Source of the DNA: Perilla frutescens
Lineage: Eukaryota > Streptophyta > Magnoliopsida > Lamiales > Lamiaceae
Assembly (NCBI GenBank): GCA_026008535.1
Contig: BRKX01000002.1
Coordinates: forward strand, 31,921,501-31,985,500
Direction of reading: 5' to 3'
DNA: 64,000 nt
Part shown: one piece after another, positions 45,382-57,170 of the stretch
How the letters are laid out: the number at the start of each line of letters is the position of its first letter
Position numbering within the stretch: position 1 is the first letter of the stretch
Program-made: the position numbers and the translations under genes
Notes under the pieces: generated by a model
Seen by the model: the letters and a program-made list of their open reading frames with translations, nothing else
Told to the model about the DNA's origin: nothing
The model's database searches: none

Positions 45382-47990
45382 GTGCAATACAAATGAAAAT
45401 TATTTTTTTAAGCGACATGTAGAGTACGACAAATCTCCCACACATGCTAAAAAAAAATAAAGTAAAAAATGTTACAACTCTCAAATTTCAAAGTAAAAAC
45501 AATAATAAATAAGATTGCGAAAATTGTTAAATACAACGGTCGTAATCTTAAACATCGTGGAAAATGCAAAAGAAGAAGAAGAAGAAAATTAACAACAATA
45601 AATATCATTAGTGTTGTCTATTAACTCAAAACTGTTGTCTAAAATATTATTGTTAAATCGTGTGATAGACAACGGTTTATATCAGAACCGTTATCTATCA
45701 CACGATTTACCTTAATATATGTATAGATTTATGTATTACGTACACTAGCTAGTTTAGTTTGATTTAAAACTTTTAAAATCGAATTAAGTTCGAGTCGATT
45801 CATTAATGTACATTTACATTTTTCAATTCCATTCTATTCGATTTGGTACATACAATTCAATTAAAATGCAGATGGCTATATTAATTAATTTGTACTGTTG
45901 TACATACAATTCATGATATAATATACCAACATGCATATATATATCGTGTCTCACATCTCACGTAAATTTTGAGTTCGAACCATTTTAATTTGCTATGATA
46001 GACGGATTTTGGATCCCATGCATGTGACATTAATGCGTACGTGTCATTGTAAGTAGCTAGGCAATTTTGTGCCTATGATGAGGGAGCATAGCATATTTAC
46101 ACAATATATCCAAAAATAAAATCAAAACTATGCGTGCACGTGGTTTAATTTCTTGTTTGATTATTTAATTCATTTGGGAAAATTTCTATGGAGAAATTAA
46201 CAATTTGACTTCAATCAAATGCGCTCTAGCCGGGGACTCCAATCAAATTGAGAGGATTAATTCAAATTTGAACTTGACCCGAATTCGTCCCATTTGGGGC
46301 AGACTTTGAAACAATTTAATTATAAGATAGTCTGAACATATCTAGATTATTTTTTTAAGAGAGGTCTTTAATTATATATTTATTTTCAATCCTTCTCGAA
46401 CCTGTATTTTTTTAAAAAAAGTTTATTATATATCATTTTAAAAAATAATTTCTTAAAGATTATATATATGTACCAAAAGTTAATTGTGATTACTATACTT
46501 TTAAAATTAACTATCTATATATTATTAAAATTGTAATGGGTATGATATATATATATATATATAGGTCTAATTAATTAACCAGCTGCTAAGTCCAATCTTA
46601 AACCTGTTTCAATTTATATAAGCCTTGTGGGAGGTATATTTTGTAGAGTGACAATCACATAATTGGCTTGTCTATGCTACCTGGCGGGTAGTACCCAAGT
46701 GTCACAATATATCTATTGTGACACTTTTATGTGTCACAATAGATCACAAAAGGTCTGATGTGACACATAAAAGTATCACAATAGATGTATTGTGACATTT
46801 GGAAACTACCCACAAGGGTAGCATAGACCAACCCATTGGAAAGTTTGGAGTAGAATCACATTAATTAGTACTTTCTAATTTATGATATTTTGTACGTACC
46901 CACAAATTACGGTTGTGTACGTATATGTGAAAAAATTGATTTGAATTTGAGTTTTCAGAAATATTTGAAATTTGTCAAACTCGTTACCGATCCGCCAACG
47001 ATCTGATTAATGTATATGAATAAGACTTGGTACTGAAAGTGTGACAAAAAGAAAATGGGACAAATTGCAAAGCCTTAAAAAGATCATAGGATTGATTCTA
47101 AAGTAAAATCAAGTGAGATGTGTGTGATCATTTTGTCTTAAAAATAGAATCAAGATCTGATTTGGGGGAGATCCCAATCCCATGACTTTTAAAAGTGATT
47201 GACTACCAAATTAAGGTAATTGCTTGGATATTACATATATATATATATATATATATATCCCAAAAATTGAACAATTCTTAACCTTGTTTACACTCTTATT
47301 ATTATTTTTATTTATTTATTAATCAATCAATTTATTAACTAACTGTAAAAATAATGGGTGAGATTGAATACGTCACAACTAACCAATAGATTTTGCCAAC
47401 AACCAATCATAGCTCCACATTACTCTACCACGATTTTGTTACCTAATAAATTAAATGAACAACTAATAATATATATGATTTTTTTTAAGTTTTGCTTAGT
47501 GTCAATTTCTTGTGGGAATAAAATATTGGACCACCAAAAGTAGAAAATTGAAACCTTTTTGACTGTTAGGTATTACACTTATGTTTGAACAATTTGTGGG
47601 CTACATTTTCGTGTTCATAGGTCTTTTTTTTTCGTGTTCATAGGTCTTTACCCAATTATTGTGCAGTAGATTTATTTGTGTTACCATTATCATAAATGAA
47701 TACGCCCATTAATTTCAAATCATAAGATAAAAATTATGGGTTGAGCATGCACCAGCAAAGTTTGTACTTGTTAATTGTGCATACGGTCATCGCAATTTAA
47801 TCGAGAATCATTATATTATTCATAAATAACATATTGGCATTATATCCTAGCTAATGCGTTTTTTTCACCTGCGGTCGACTAAACTGATTATCCGTATACA
47901 ACAGGCTAGGAATTGAAAATTAATTAACCAAGATCCTCCCTCGGAAAGTTAATATATACATAAATGATGTGTGTATATTTAATAAAGCGT

Positions 47991-48026
<36 letters not shown>

Positions 48027-48731
48027 TGATGAGGAACAAAACATAACATAGTCATGAAATCTACCCTATTCTATATGAACATGCAATAGATGTAATCGTG
48101 GGTGGGTGGGGGGCTATAGCTTGAGGGGTTGAGAATTAATTAGCAGAACATGGGAAATTATTTTAAAACGCATCAATCTTATAAACCATAGTATGGCCAA
48201 TCTTGAAGCATTAATGAGTGTACATTGATATCCTTAAATGTGAGTGTGTGTCAGTGGGGTTGTTAAAATTTACAAAAAGTTTTGTGATCTGATTATCTTT
48301 AGTTAGTAACTTATTTATTTGAAGATTTAGTTTATCCCATTTTTTTAAAGATTGATTTTATCATTTTCATAGTAAAATATTTGATCAATATACAGCATAT
48401 AGGTTTTTTTTTCTTTTATAATCATTATTTAATTATATGATAAAATTAACTACCATAGAATACGTATACGTACGTACAGTTCCGCCGTTACGTTGGTGCT
48501 GGATAAAATACAAGGGTACATGTGTGTGTGTGTGTGTCTAGAGTGCCAATAATCTAATACGTATACATAATTACTTCATTGTGAACATAACAAAATGTGT
48601 ACCTACTCTCGTGGGGCAATGCCACATTACGATATGTATATATGTCAAAATGAACATTTGAAACATTTAAAAAATTATCAGATACAAGTAGCTATAATTA
48701 ACTGGCAAAACATATCATTAGGTCCGTCTAG
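44982..48731. other. Gene-poor AT-rich region
   Basis: No coding sequence is supported. It contains a 24-bp inverted repeat pair (45654-45677 / 45686-45709, one mismatch), (ATT)n at about 45350-45380, (TA)n at 47238-47258 and 47996-48022, and the hairpin MITE listed separately. Confidence 0.5.
46664..46834. mobile_element. Hairpin MITE, ~170 bp
   Basis: The left arm (CTTGTCTATGCTACC, then TGTCACAATATATCTATTG and TTTTATGTGTCAC) pairs with the right arm over almost the whole length, so the transcript would fold into one long hairpin. ATTGG occurs on both flanks (left at about 46662, right at about 46834) and may be a 5-bp target duplication. Confidence 0.75.
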
Positions 48732-50435
48732 TTAACATTTATTTCAATATATAGCTCCCTGTACAATTTTTGTTTGTTTTAATAAAGTCCTATACAGTAA
48801 AACCTCTATACAGTAATATTGTTGGGATCATAGAAAAATATTACTATAGGGAGGTTATTCTTATATAGAGTTTACATATAAAAATCATTATTTAAAAAAT
48901 TTAATATATATTATACAACACTTGGAAATATCTCTTCATATTTAAAAATATGAATTTTAAAAAGTATATAAGATTCATTCATGTGCTATAAGATTCATCA
49001 ATCTAGAGAATAATAGTATAGAAATAGAAAAAGTATTGTGTCAACAAGCTTCAAATATGTTGGAAAAGATGATATTGTTTTAGATTCAACAAGAAAGTGA
49101 TCGTGTTGACTAATTACTTATAACATGCAAGTTAAAGGGTGTGATATTAATCCAAAAAAATTAAAGCATTGCCACAACTAACTTTAGATAAGTATTTCAT
49201 ACAATCTTAAGTTTAATATAACATATGTAATTAAAATAGTTCTAGACATTTTATACAGATATTTAAATATATATGAAATTTAATGTCACCTTATTACTAT
49301 ATGGAGGTAAATTTCTTAAGGATAGTCCTAAAAAAATATCAGAATATTACAATATAGAGATTATTCTTATTTATAACTGGTCCCGAGTTGAAACCACAAT
49401 TTTTTATTACTATAAGGAAGTTATTCTTATATAAAGTATTCCTATATAGAGGTTTTATTGTATTTTTATATTTCATATCACAAAGTCCTAGCTTGTACTT
49501 TTAGTATTTATTTCAATATGTCCTTATACAATTTTTTTTATTTTAATATGTCCCTATACTTTATATTTCATTTCATAAGATCGTTTCTAGGTTTTGTCGA
49601 AAGCATTACTGTTAGTATTATTAAACAAATTGATATAGGCTTCATAAAATTGTGAGTGTAGTAAAATCATTTAATTCTTAATCCCTTAATTCATTTATTC
49701 CAGCAACATGCAACGTAACTTAAATTTCATAAAATTAATTTATTAATTATGTGTAAAATACTGCACAACTTTCCCAAGTGTCTATCAAATTAAATTAATG
49801 AAGGATCGAACTTCTTACAGCAGTTATGTATTCCACCTTTTCTGAAGAACTTGAGCAATAAAAAAATAATATTATTCCAGTTTCATGATTTATAAAAACC
49901 AAAAAAAACTATTAATCTTTGAAAAAAAATTGAAGGTCGAATATGAAAGAGTAAAAAAAAAAATGTTACGCATTTTCACGATTAACCAAGTCCGCAAGAC
50001 AGCCTCAATTAGGCTAGATTAAGTCATCATTTTGAAGTATTTATTCTTTTATCCACACTGCATTTAGTATTGTCATCAAGTCTACAGCAATGAATACAAA
50101 ATATAACAATCAACCAAAGCCAAATTATTACAATAAGATAAAATAATGCAAGTGCTTGTACTAATAGTTTTTGCTACTGTAATTTTTACGGCAATGTTCA
50201 CAATTTTAACAATTTGTTTTTTTTTGAAAGACCTTGTGATATGAAATAAAACAATACAAAGATTTTTTAAAATTAAAAAAAAAAAAAACTTGTATAAGGA
50301 TTTATTGAAACAAATACTCAAAATATAAGGATCTTGTGAAATGAAATATAAAAATACAAGGACTTATTAAAATATAAAAATTGTATAATTAAGAACCTAT
50401 TGAAACAAACACTGAAAGTACAAACACTGAAAGTA
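48732..50435. mobile_element. Long inverted-repeat element (MITE-like), host of a pogo-like insertion
   Basis: Sequence with TTTATTTCAATAT..., TCATATCACAAAGTCC and CATTTCATAAGATC at the left recurs in reverse complement at about 50215-50435, giving inverted repeats of roughly 250 bp. The repeats themselves contain a twice-repeated block. The left arm is split by the pogo-like MITE at 48795-49460. No coding frame; superfamily unknown. A related fragment lies at 33690-33850. Confidence 0.6.
48795..49460. mobile_element. Pogo-like MITE (Lemi1 type)
   Basis: Termini CAGTAAAACCTCTATA (left) and CAATAAAACCTCTATA (right, reverse complement) are flanked by TA on both sides, the Tc1/mariner target duplication. 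The terminal sequence is that of plant pogo-like Lemi1-type MITEs. Inside is non-coding and includes several TATTACTATA...GAGGTTATTCTTATAT blocks. Confidence 0.8.
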
Positions 50436-53400
50436 CAGAGACTTAATGATTTATTTTGCCCTAATTAATTATATAGTTAGAATAGAAATTAGGATTAAGG
50501 TCCAATTTAACCCATAAACTATTTCCCAAGAAGCATTATGGCCCCTAAACTAAATTTGGTCCTGATTAGTTCCTTGAACTTTTGAGTGCAGCTCTTTGAA
50601 CTTTTGAAGTTGACCAAGTTAACTACTTGAAGATATTTTTTTAGTTGTTTCTCAATAAAATAAAAGGAAAAGAAAAATCTGTAACTATTATTCCCTAACA
50701 AAATTAAGAATATACAGACATTTCTCATTAAATATGTCGAAATATATATAAATTAACACAATTTGAAGAAAAATATAAAATAATGAATTAATTTGAAATC
50801 ATATTATCGTTAAATTAATTCATTATAAATACAATTCGGAAAATGCTCAATTTCTTTCATATGTATGTATGTATACTGTGTGGATTTCAGGAATATTGAA
50901 AATCTATATATTATATTAGATCAATTATATATGATATACGTATAACGTTGATTGTATTATAGTAGATTATTAATGTCTATAATTGATCAATTTAATATAG
51001 ACTATAATTATATATAAAAAAAATCATAATTATGGTCAATTCTATTTTGCTATTTTCAATTGGAGAGGTTTGATGTTCTAACGTATGATAAACATAATGA
51101 TAATTTATGTACCACTAAAATTATTTATAAAAAAATATTTAATTTTTTATTACTGTTATGTATATATATTATTTTTTAATATTTTTTATTTATTTAGAAA
51201 TAAAATTATTTACCTTCGAGGATAGTAACTGAGTCAAAATTAATAGTTGAACGAGTAACTGAGTTGAGTTTAATAGTTTGAAGGAGCTAGCAAAAATTAA
51301 ATTAAATTTATGAATGAAGATGGTATTTAGAAAATAATATAAGGGAGAAATTGAATATTGTGGTAGAAATTAAAGTAGCGCTTAAAAATAGAAGATGTTG
51401 TCCGAAAATGTAATTGAGGGGCGTACAGTGAGACAGAGCGTGGATAGAGGGTTGGATTTGGAAGTTGAGAATCAATCTCCGAAATCTTGTGCAATTATAC
51501 TGATGGAGACAAGAAATAAAGAAAAGGTACATGTGCAGGGACCCACCAGCAAATATTTCGTAAATCTCCGTGGGGTCAATTCAAAATAAACAAATCTTTT
51601 GTGGTCCCTGTATTTGTGAAGTAAAATCTGTAATTAATGGAATCTGTCGTGGGGGTGGTCTTGCAATTATCTAAAGTTTTCTTCCTCTCATGCAAAAAAA
51701 AGGACTCTGCCCAAAGTTCCTCCCATTCAGACTTTGTGAAAATTACCTACTTTTCTTGTCTGCCACGTGTTGAGCCTTCAACGTTTAGGCTCCATCATGA
51801 AGCCGACAGCAGGGCAGCCCGAGCAAATCCGCCGTGTGAGCCGCTAGCTACTTTTTTTTTTTTTTTTTTTAATACGGACGACTCGACTGTTTATTGTCAC
51901 TAATCATTATTCATATATTTATTAGTCGGAAAATCACACTCACAAAACTAAATATTAAATTTGGATTTGTTACGTTATTATTTTCCGTGATTATTTCTTG
52001 TGTTGTGTGGGACTTTTATTTTATTTTTTGGATTAAGTCGTTATAGATGTCGTGAGTCTATAATTATTTGATCCTTTTCCATGTGGAGTCATTTTGGGTT
52101 AGGTGAGTTAAGGGAATTTTCAATTGCTGATTGATTTTTTTCTGTGCTCGAATCAAAATGACTGGATATGAAGAACACTACTTTGTTCTATATATTTAAA
52201 ATAAAAAATAAACTCAAAGTTTTACTGTGATAGATAAGATGGATATGAGATTTCTCACGTATCCAAATTGGAATGGAATGTAACCTGTATCTTTTTTTAA
52301 TTTAGTACGATATATTAATATATAGATACAACTTGTTAAACTTTGTATGTATTATTTTTTATCCGTGTCAAAATATATGTTATTTTAGAAATTTTAGTTA
52401 GAATTTTATGTTTTTTTTACTAATATACCCCTCTGTCACGTCAAATCTTGTTCATTTATATTAATTTATTTTGAAAAAAAAGATAAAATTTTCTCTCTAC
52501 ATATATTTGATAGGGTTAAAATTGGGAGAAAGAATGTAACATATCTTAAACTACAAATATTTTGACACATAATGAAACTCATAAAACAATGTATATTTTG
52601 AGATGGAGATTGTATATTTAATATTGGATCCAATCTAATAGTCATGCAAAGATATGATAACATAAATTTTAAGGAACAATTAAACTAGATAAAAATTTAT
52701 ACGGCCAGTTACACAATATTAAATTAAAAATCAGATTTATATATTATTATTATTATTATTATTTAATTTATTTGGGTTCATGAAACAAAAAAAATTGTAA
52801 ATGATTGGAATATCTTGATTCTGTTTGGTAATCATGGTGATTGAGCGTTATGCTCTGTTCATGCTTATACATATAAGTGAAATGTACGATCATTTTCACG
52901 ACATAATTAATATATTCGGAACATTCTAATAAACACCGGTTTTAGAATTTATTCGGAATATATATAATAAACATTGGTTGTATAATTTTTTTTCTTCTAA
53001 ATTAATTAAAAAAGGGAAAAGAAAACAAAAATAGAACATGCAACATTATGAGGATTGAATTTTTATTGTGGTAATACATATATTGATGTAAATTGTAAGG
53101 GATGTTAGACATTACAATTTGAATATAAATTTATAGTGCAAGCTAGCTAGCCTTATAAATTTGCTAGACCTATAGGGTGAGGACAACCAACCAACCAATC
53201 ATAATCAACGGTTCTTATGATAATTATGCACGTAAAAGTACACTAGAATTCGGTCACTGCAGGGACATTATGTATTATTCAACAGTTCATTGTTTGGACT
53301 GTTTGATTTCCATTAGTTTAGAATATTATTGAATCCAGTACGTATTTCATACATAAACTTATTTAAAATTACAAAAATGAGTTAATTTATTAGACTAGCT

Positions 53401-53597
53401 AGCTAGTACCCGAAATCTTATATTTGAAATATTTTAACCAAATTGAAGTGATAAATTCGGTTTTAAGTTTGTGTATCCATCCATATATATTTGCAGCATT
53501 AATCATTAAAATGATTAAATAAAGGAATCCTTACGCTTACGGCTTATCCTATATTGCTCAATGTACAAGATTATTGAATTGAATGGGAGGAGCTGAG

Positions 53598-53645
<48 letters not shown>

Positions 53646-55238
53646 TTTTTTTATATAGAAAGATTATTAATTAACGAATTAGTTCCTTACAACGCAAAAT
53701 ATATCGGATCGGATAATATTTTCTTTTGAAAAGTGATTGACTCAACATTCAGCATAGCCAATAAAACCAATGCATGCAATGGGGAAAAAATCATTTGTTT
53801 ATCGCAATAAATCTTTTGTGTGTGATCTTTAAACTAAAGCAAAGCATGTCCTTTGCTCCCGCTTTTTCCATAATTAATCTTGGATTGACTATGATGCACT
53901 TTTTTATGTGGATTTTTTGTTTAGTTAAAATCTTGACTTAAAGAGGCAATATGGGGCCATATCACTAAAAAATATAAGGATCTTCTTATTGACTTAATAT
54001 CCAATCTTTTTTCTTTTTTTTTTAATTTAATTTCCTTTTTCTTTTCTTAAACATTTTAGCATGCCATCGAGGAATCACATGTGATCAAGTCGAAAATAAA
54101 TAATTAAAATAATCACATGTGATTTTCCAAGAAAAAAAAATGTCTAGTGGGTTTCAATCATGTCAATATTTGGAGCATGCTTAAATTTTCTTCCCATTGA
54201 TCAAGATTGCTCTTTATACCTTGTAGTTGTAGGACGACAAATTCTTCGACTGAGCCCACTTCCCTTTTCCTTGAGAAGGACATATGCAATTTGTGGCTTG
54301 AATTTTTTGTTCATTTAGAAAATATGATATATGTACATGTATATATATATATATATTATGTTATTATAAGCTAAGGCATGTTTTTAGTAATACATCATAT
54401 ATTCTCTAATATTCAAACACTATGGCTTTTCTTAGAAGTTTTCACAAGAAACCCTAGCTAGCTCTAAAACATAACCAAACACTTCTAATTTATTTTTTAT
54501 TCGAATTGAAGAGTATAGGATGATGCACCAAATTAAACGAATTAAAAATATAAAAAATACACGAATATATAAACAAATTTGTTAACATTATATATATATA
54601 TATATATATATATCATTTTATGCTTTTTGTGTAGTTGTTTATAAATAAAAATTAGATCATATCGGAACATAATCTACCTAATTTAGCGCGTATAAAATAC
54701 ACCATGAATTATTAAAAGGACCAAAATTCTCGCATACTTTCGTAGGCTCCATTTCCTAAAATGGCTATCGTTTTAATAATTATAAAAACAGTGTCGGATT
54801 TGAAACCAAGATTGGTAAATCTTTCAATGTACAATGCTTATTCTTTGCTCTCGCTTTTAATCTGTCACTCCTATTTATGGACTATCTCTTGTGAAAGAAT
54901 AGTGCCCTAATCCACTTTTAGTTCTTGCTTTTTTTTTTCTCTCTTTATTCTTTTTTTTTTTTCCCCCTTTAAATTTTGATGCCGCGCAAGGCTAGGTGGT
55001 TTTATTCCTCAACATACATATACATCTCATATTTTATAGAGTAACTAGTTTTTCAACCATGCGATTCACAATCATCATGTAACTTAATTGAAATTATTAA
55101 AAACAATATATATTATAAGTTCTTATGACAAATAAACAAGTTAAGTAAAAAAATTATAGAATATTATGGGATAACTTTTCATTTTAAAAATATTATTTAT
55201 ACTAAAAAACTGCCCATTATAATTAGGGCCTGAAATCG
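50436..55238. other. Gene-poor AT-rich region
   Basis: No gene is supported. It contains polyT runs, (CT)n at 53601-53642, (TA)n at about 54590-54612, and a weak Helitron-like 3' end at 55045-55075 (minus; CTAG then T). A more GC-rich patch at about 51630-51850 includes one CACGTG G-box and no convincing frame. Confidence 0.5.
53601..53642. repeat. (CT)n microsatellite
   Basis: About 21 uninterrupted CT units. Confidence 0.95.
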
Positions 55239-55592
55239 TCTATTGCACATTCGATTTTTTTTATATTTTTTTCAATTTTTTTATTTGATATCAATTTATT
55301 ATGCTTTAGTTTAATTTTACACTTGTTATTTACGGTCCATCCTATCCAATTAGGGTTTAATATAATATTTTAGTATTTATTTTTTTCAAATAATCAATTA
55401 TCAATTAAAAATTGAAAATTAAATAATAAAAAAAATTACAATGCTTTTTAATTGAGTAGGATGAATCCTAAATAACAAGTGTAAAATTAATTAAACTAAA
55501 ACATAATAATTGAAATTGAAAAAAAAATTCACTCAAAAAAAAAATTGAAAAAAAAAGATAAAAAAAATTAAAAAAATTGAGTGTGCAATAGA
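55239..55592. mobile_element. Foldback element, ~354 bp
   Basis: The left arm (CTATTGCACA, later TTATTATGCTTTAGTTTAAT, TTTTACACTTGTTATTTA) is repeated in reverse complement by the right arm (AATAACAAGTGTAAAA, ...TGTGCAATAG) with gaps in the A/T-rich runs. It has no coding sequence and could be a MITE of unknown family. Confidence 0.65.
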
Positions 55593-55803
55593 GAATGTAA
55601 CACTAAATGTGGGTTATAGAGAATTTCAGGTGAATTAGTTACAATTCTCTTATTTCATTTACGTTATTAAATTTGAATCCCTTTCATAATTAATTTGACT
55701 TCGTCAATTTATTTATAAAAAATTGGAACAAAAGTTTCCTTCAAATGACTTTCACAAGTCAATTATTGAATTAATTATTTTGACTGACGTGTTTTAGAGT
55801 AAA

Positions 55804-56904
55804 CTAGAATGACCCGTCGTGCGATGCACGAATAAGATATGCACAATTTTTATAATTATTTTGTTATAAATTATAATTATAAAATAAATTATTTAAACGA
55901 AAATAAATATAACAACTTTTAAAATAATACAAACCTTAAAAGTAAGTTTTTACTGGTTCATGAGTACACCCAAGTGGTGAAAATCCAAGTATAAAAGGGT
56001 TATGTCTTGTTTGGAAACCCCGGGAACATTCAACTGGTGGAGACTGCACGTCTTGATTAGAGATCCATAAGTAAAAATGAGATATCTCTTATTCAATATA
56101 CACCACTTCCTTTTTGTATATATAATTATTTTTATTGTATTTTTACTTTTTAAAAATTTTATAAAAAATATAAGATATGTCCTATAAAAAATATATATTA
56201 AACCATGAAGTTGGTTGCGGAATTTATCTCACCTCTTGTTAGAGCCTCCTCCAGACCTTTGTACATATGACATCTTAACGATTGTTGATGTGTTCGTATG
56301 CAGTGTTGATAGCTTCAGCCCAGAACATAGAAGCAACTCATTTTGCAGCAATCATAGTTCATTTACTCTAATAACTTGCAACATGATCTTGCATGCGTGG
56401 CCTCTAACACTCTTTGACAAACTCATGCACCACGTACAAATTACTTCCGGATTAAACTAAAAATTAACAAGAATGATTGGGAGAACCACCAATTGCATTG
56501 GACTTAGAATAATTAACACTTTCAGCACTAACTAGCAATTAACTCCCAAATAGCACTCGGTGTATTGAACAAAGATTCCAAACAAACAACAATGATTCTA
56601 TTCAAATTATTAATCGACAAGTTTACTAAATCTGGACATGCAGAAAACGAGCTATTTCTTTCTCTCTCTCTACAGCTGAAAGCTCAAGATTCTCAAAGTG
56701 AAAACCGGCTTGTTTACTGTAATTTTAGCTGCACTTGGGTGTACTCATGAACCAGTAAAAACTTACTTTTAAGGTTTGTATTATTTTTAAAGTTGTTATA
56801 TTTATTTTCGTTTAAATAATTTATTTTATAATTATAATTTATAACAAAATAATTATAAAAATTGTGCATATTTTATTCGTGCATCGCACGACGGGTCATT
56901 CTAG
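55804..56904. mobile_element. 1.1-kb element with near-identical 173-bp inverted ends resembling Helitron 3' termini
   Basis: Left end CTAGAATGACCCGTCG... and right end ...CGACGGGTCATTCTAG form inverted repeats to 55976 / 56732, with only two differences seen. Each end, read outward, has the small hairpin CGTGCATCGCACG, then ACGGGTCATT, CTAG and T, the layout of a Helitron 3' terminus. The interior at about 56215-56460 holds a minus-strand fragment reading FWAEAINTAYEHINNR, like the integrase of Ty1/copia elements, with stops around it. A possible 4-bp duplication TAAA flanks the element. Confidence 0.7.
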
Positions 56905-57138
56905 TAAATAAATTAAGATAAAATATTAACTTCTCAATTAGGAATAGTGATTTGGGCGGAAAAATTTATTATTTCTATTTCCGATGACTATCTTACTTTT
57001 AGATATAATATAGATAATATAGATAACGAGTAGAAAGCGGTACGGATTCTCGTGATTTGTATCATGAGATTATGAGATTTTCAAACCGAAATTTTACATT
57101 GTATATACCAAGACTTTTTAATAAAATATATATGTGTC

Positions 57139-57170
<32 letters not shown>

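Noticed and set aside
51637..51903. 88-codon plus frame near a G-box
   Set aside because: No protein family pattern; ends in a polyT-encoded Phe run.
52340..52600. Possible Tc1/mariner-like MITE (AAAATAT.. / ..TTTTGACAC)
   Set aside because: The candidate inverted ends match too weakly to define an element.
53601..53642. Regularly spaced repeats considered as a CRISPR-like array
   Set aside because: All such runs here are simple microsatellites or transposon arms in a plant genome; no spacers or repeat units of the right kind.
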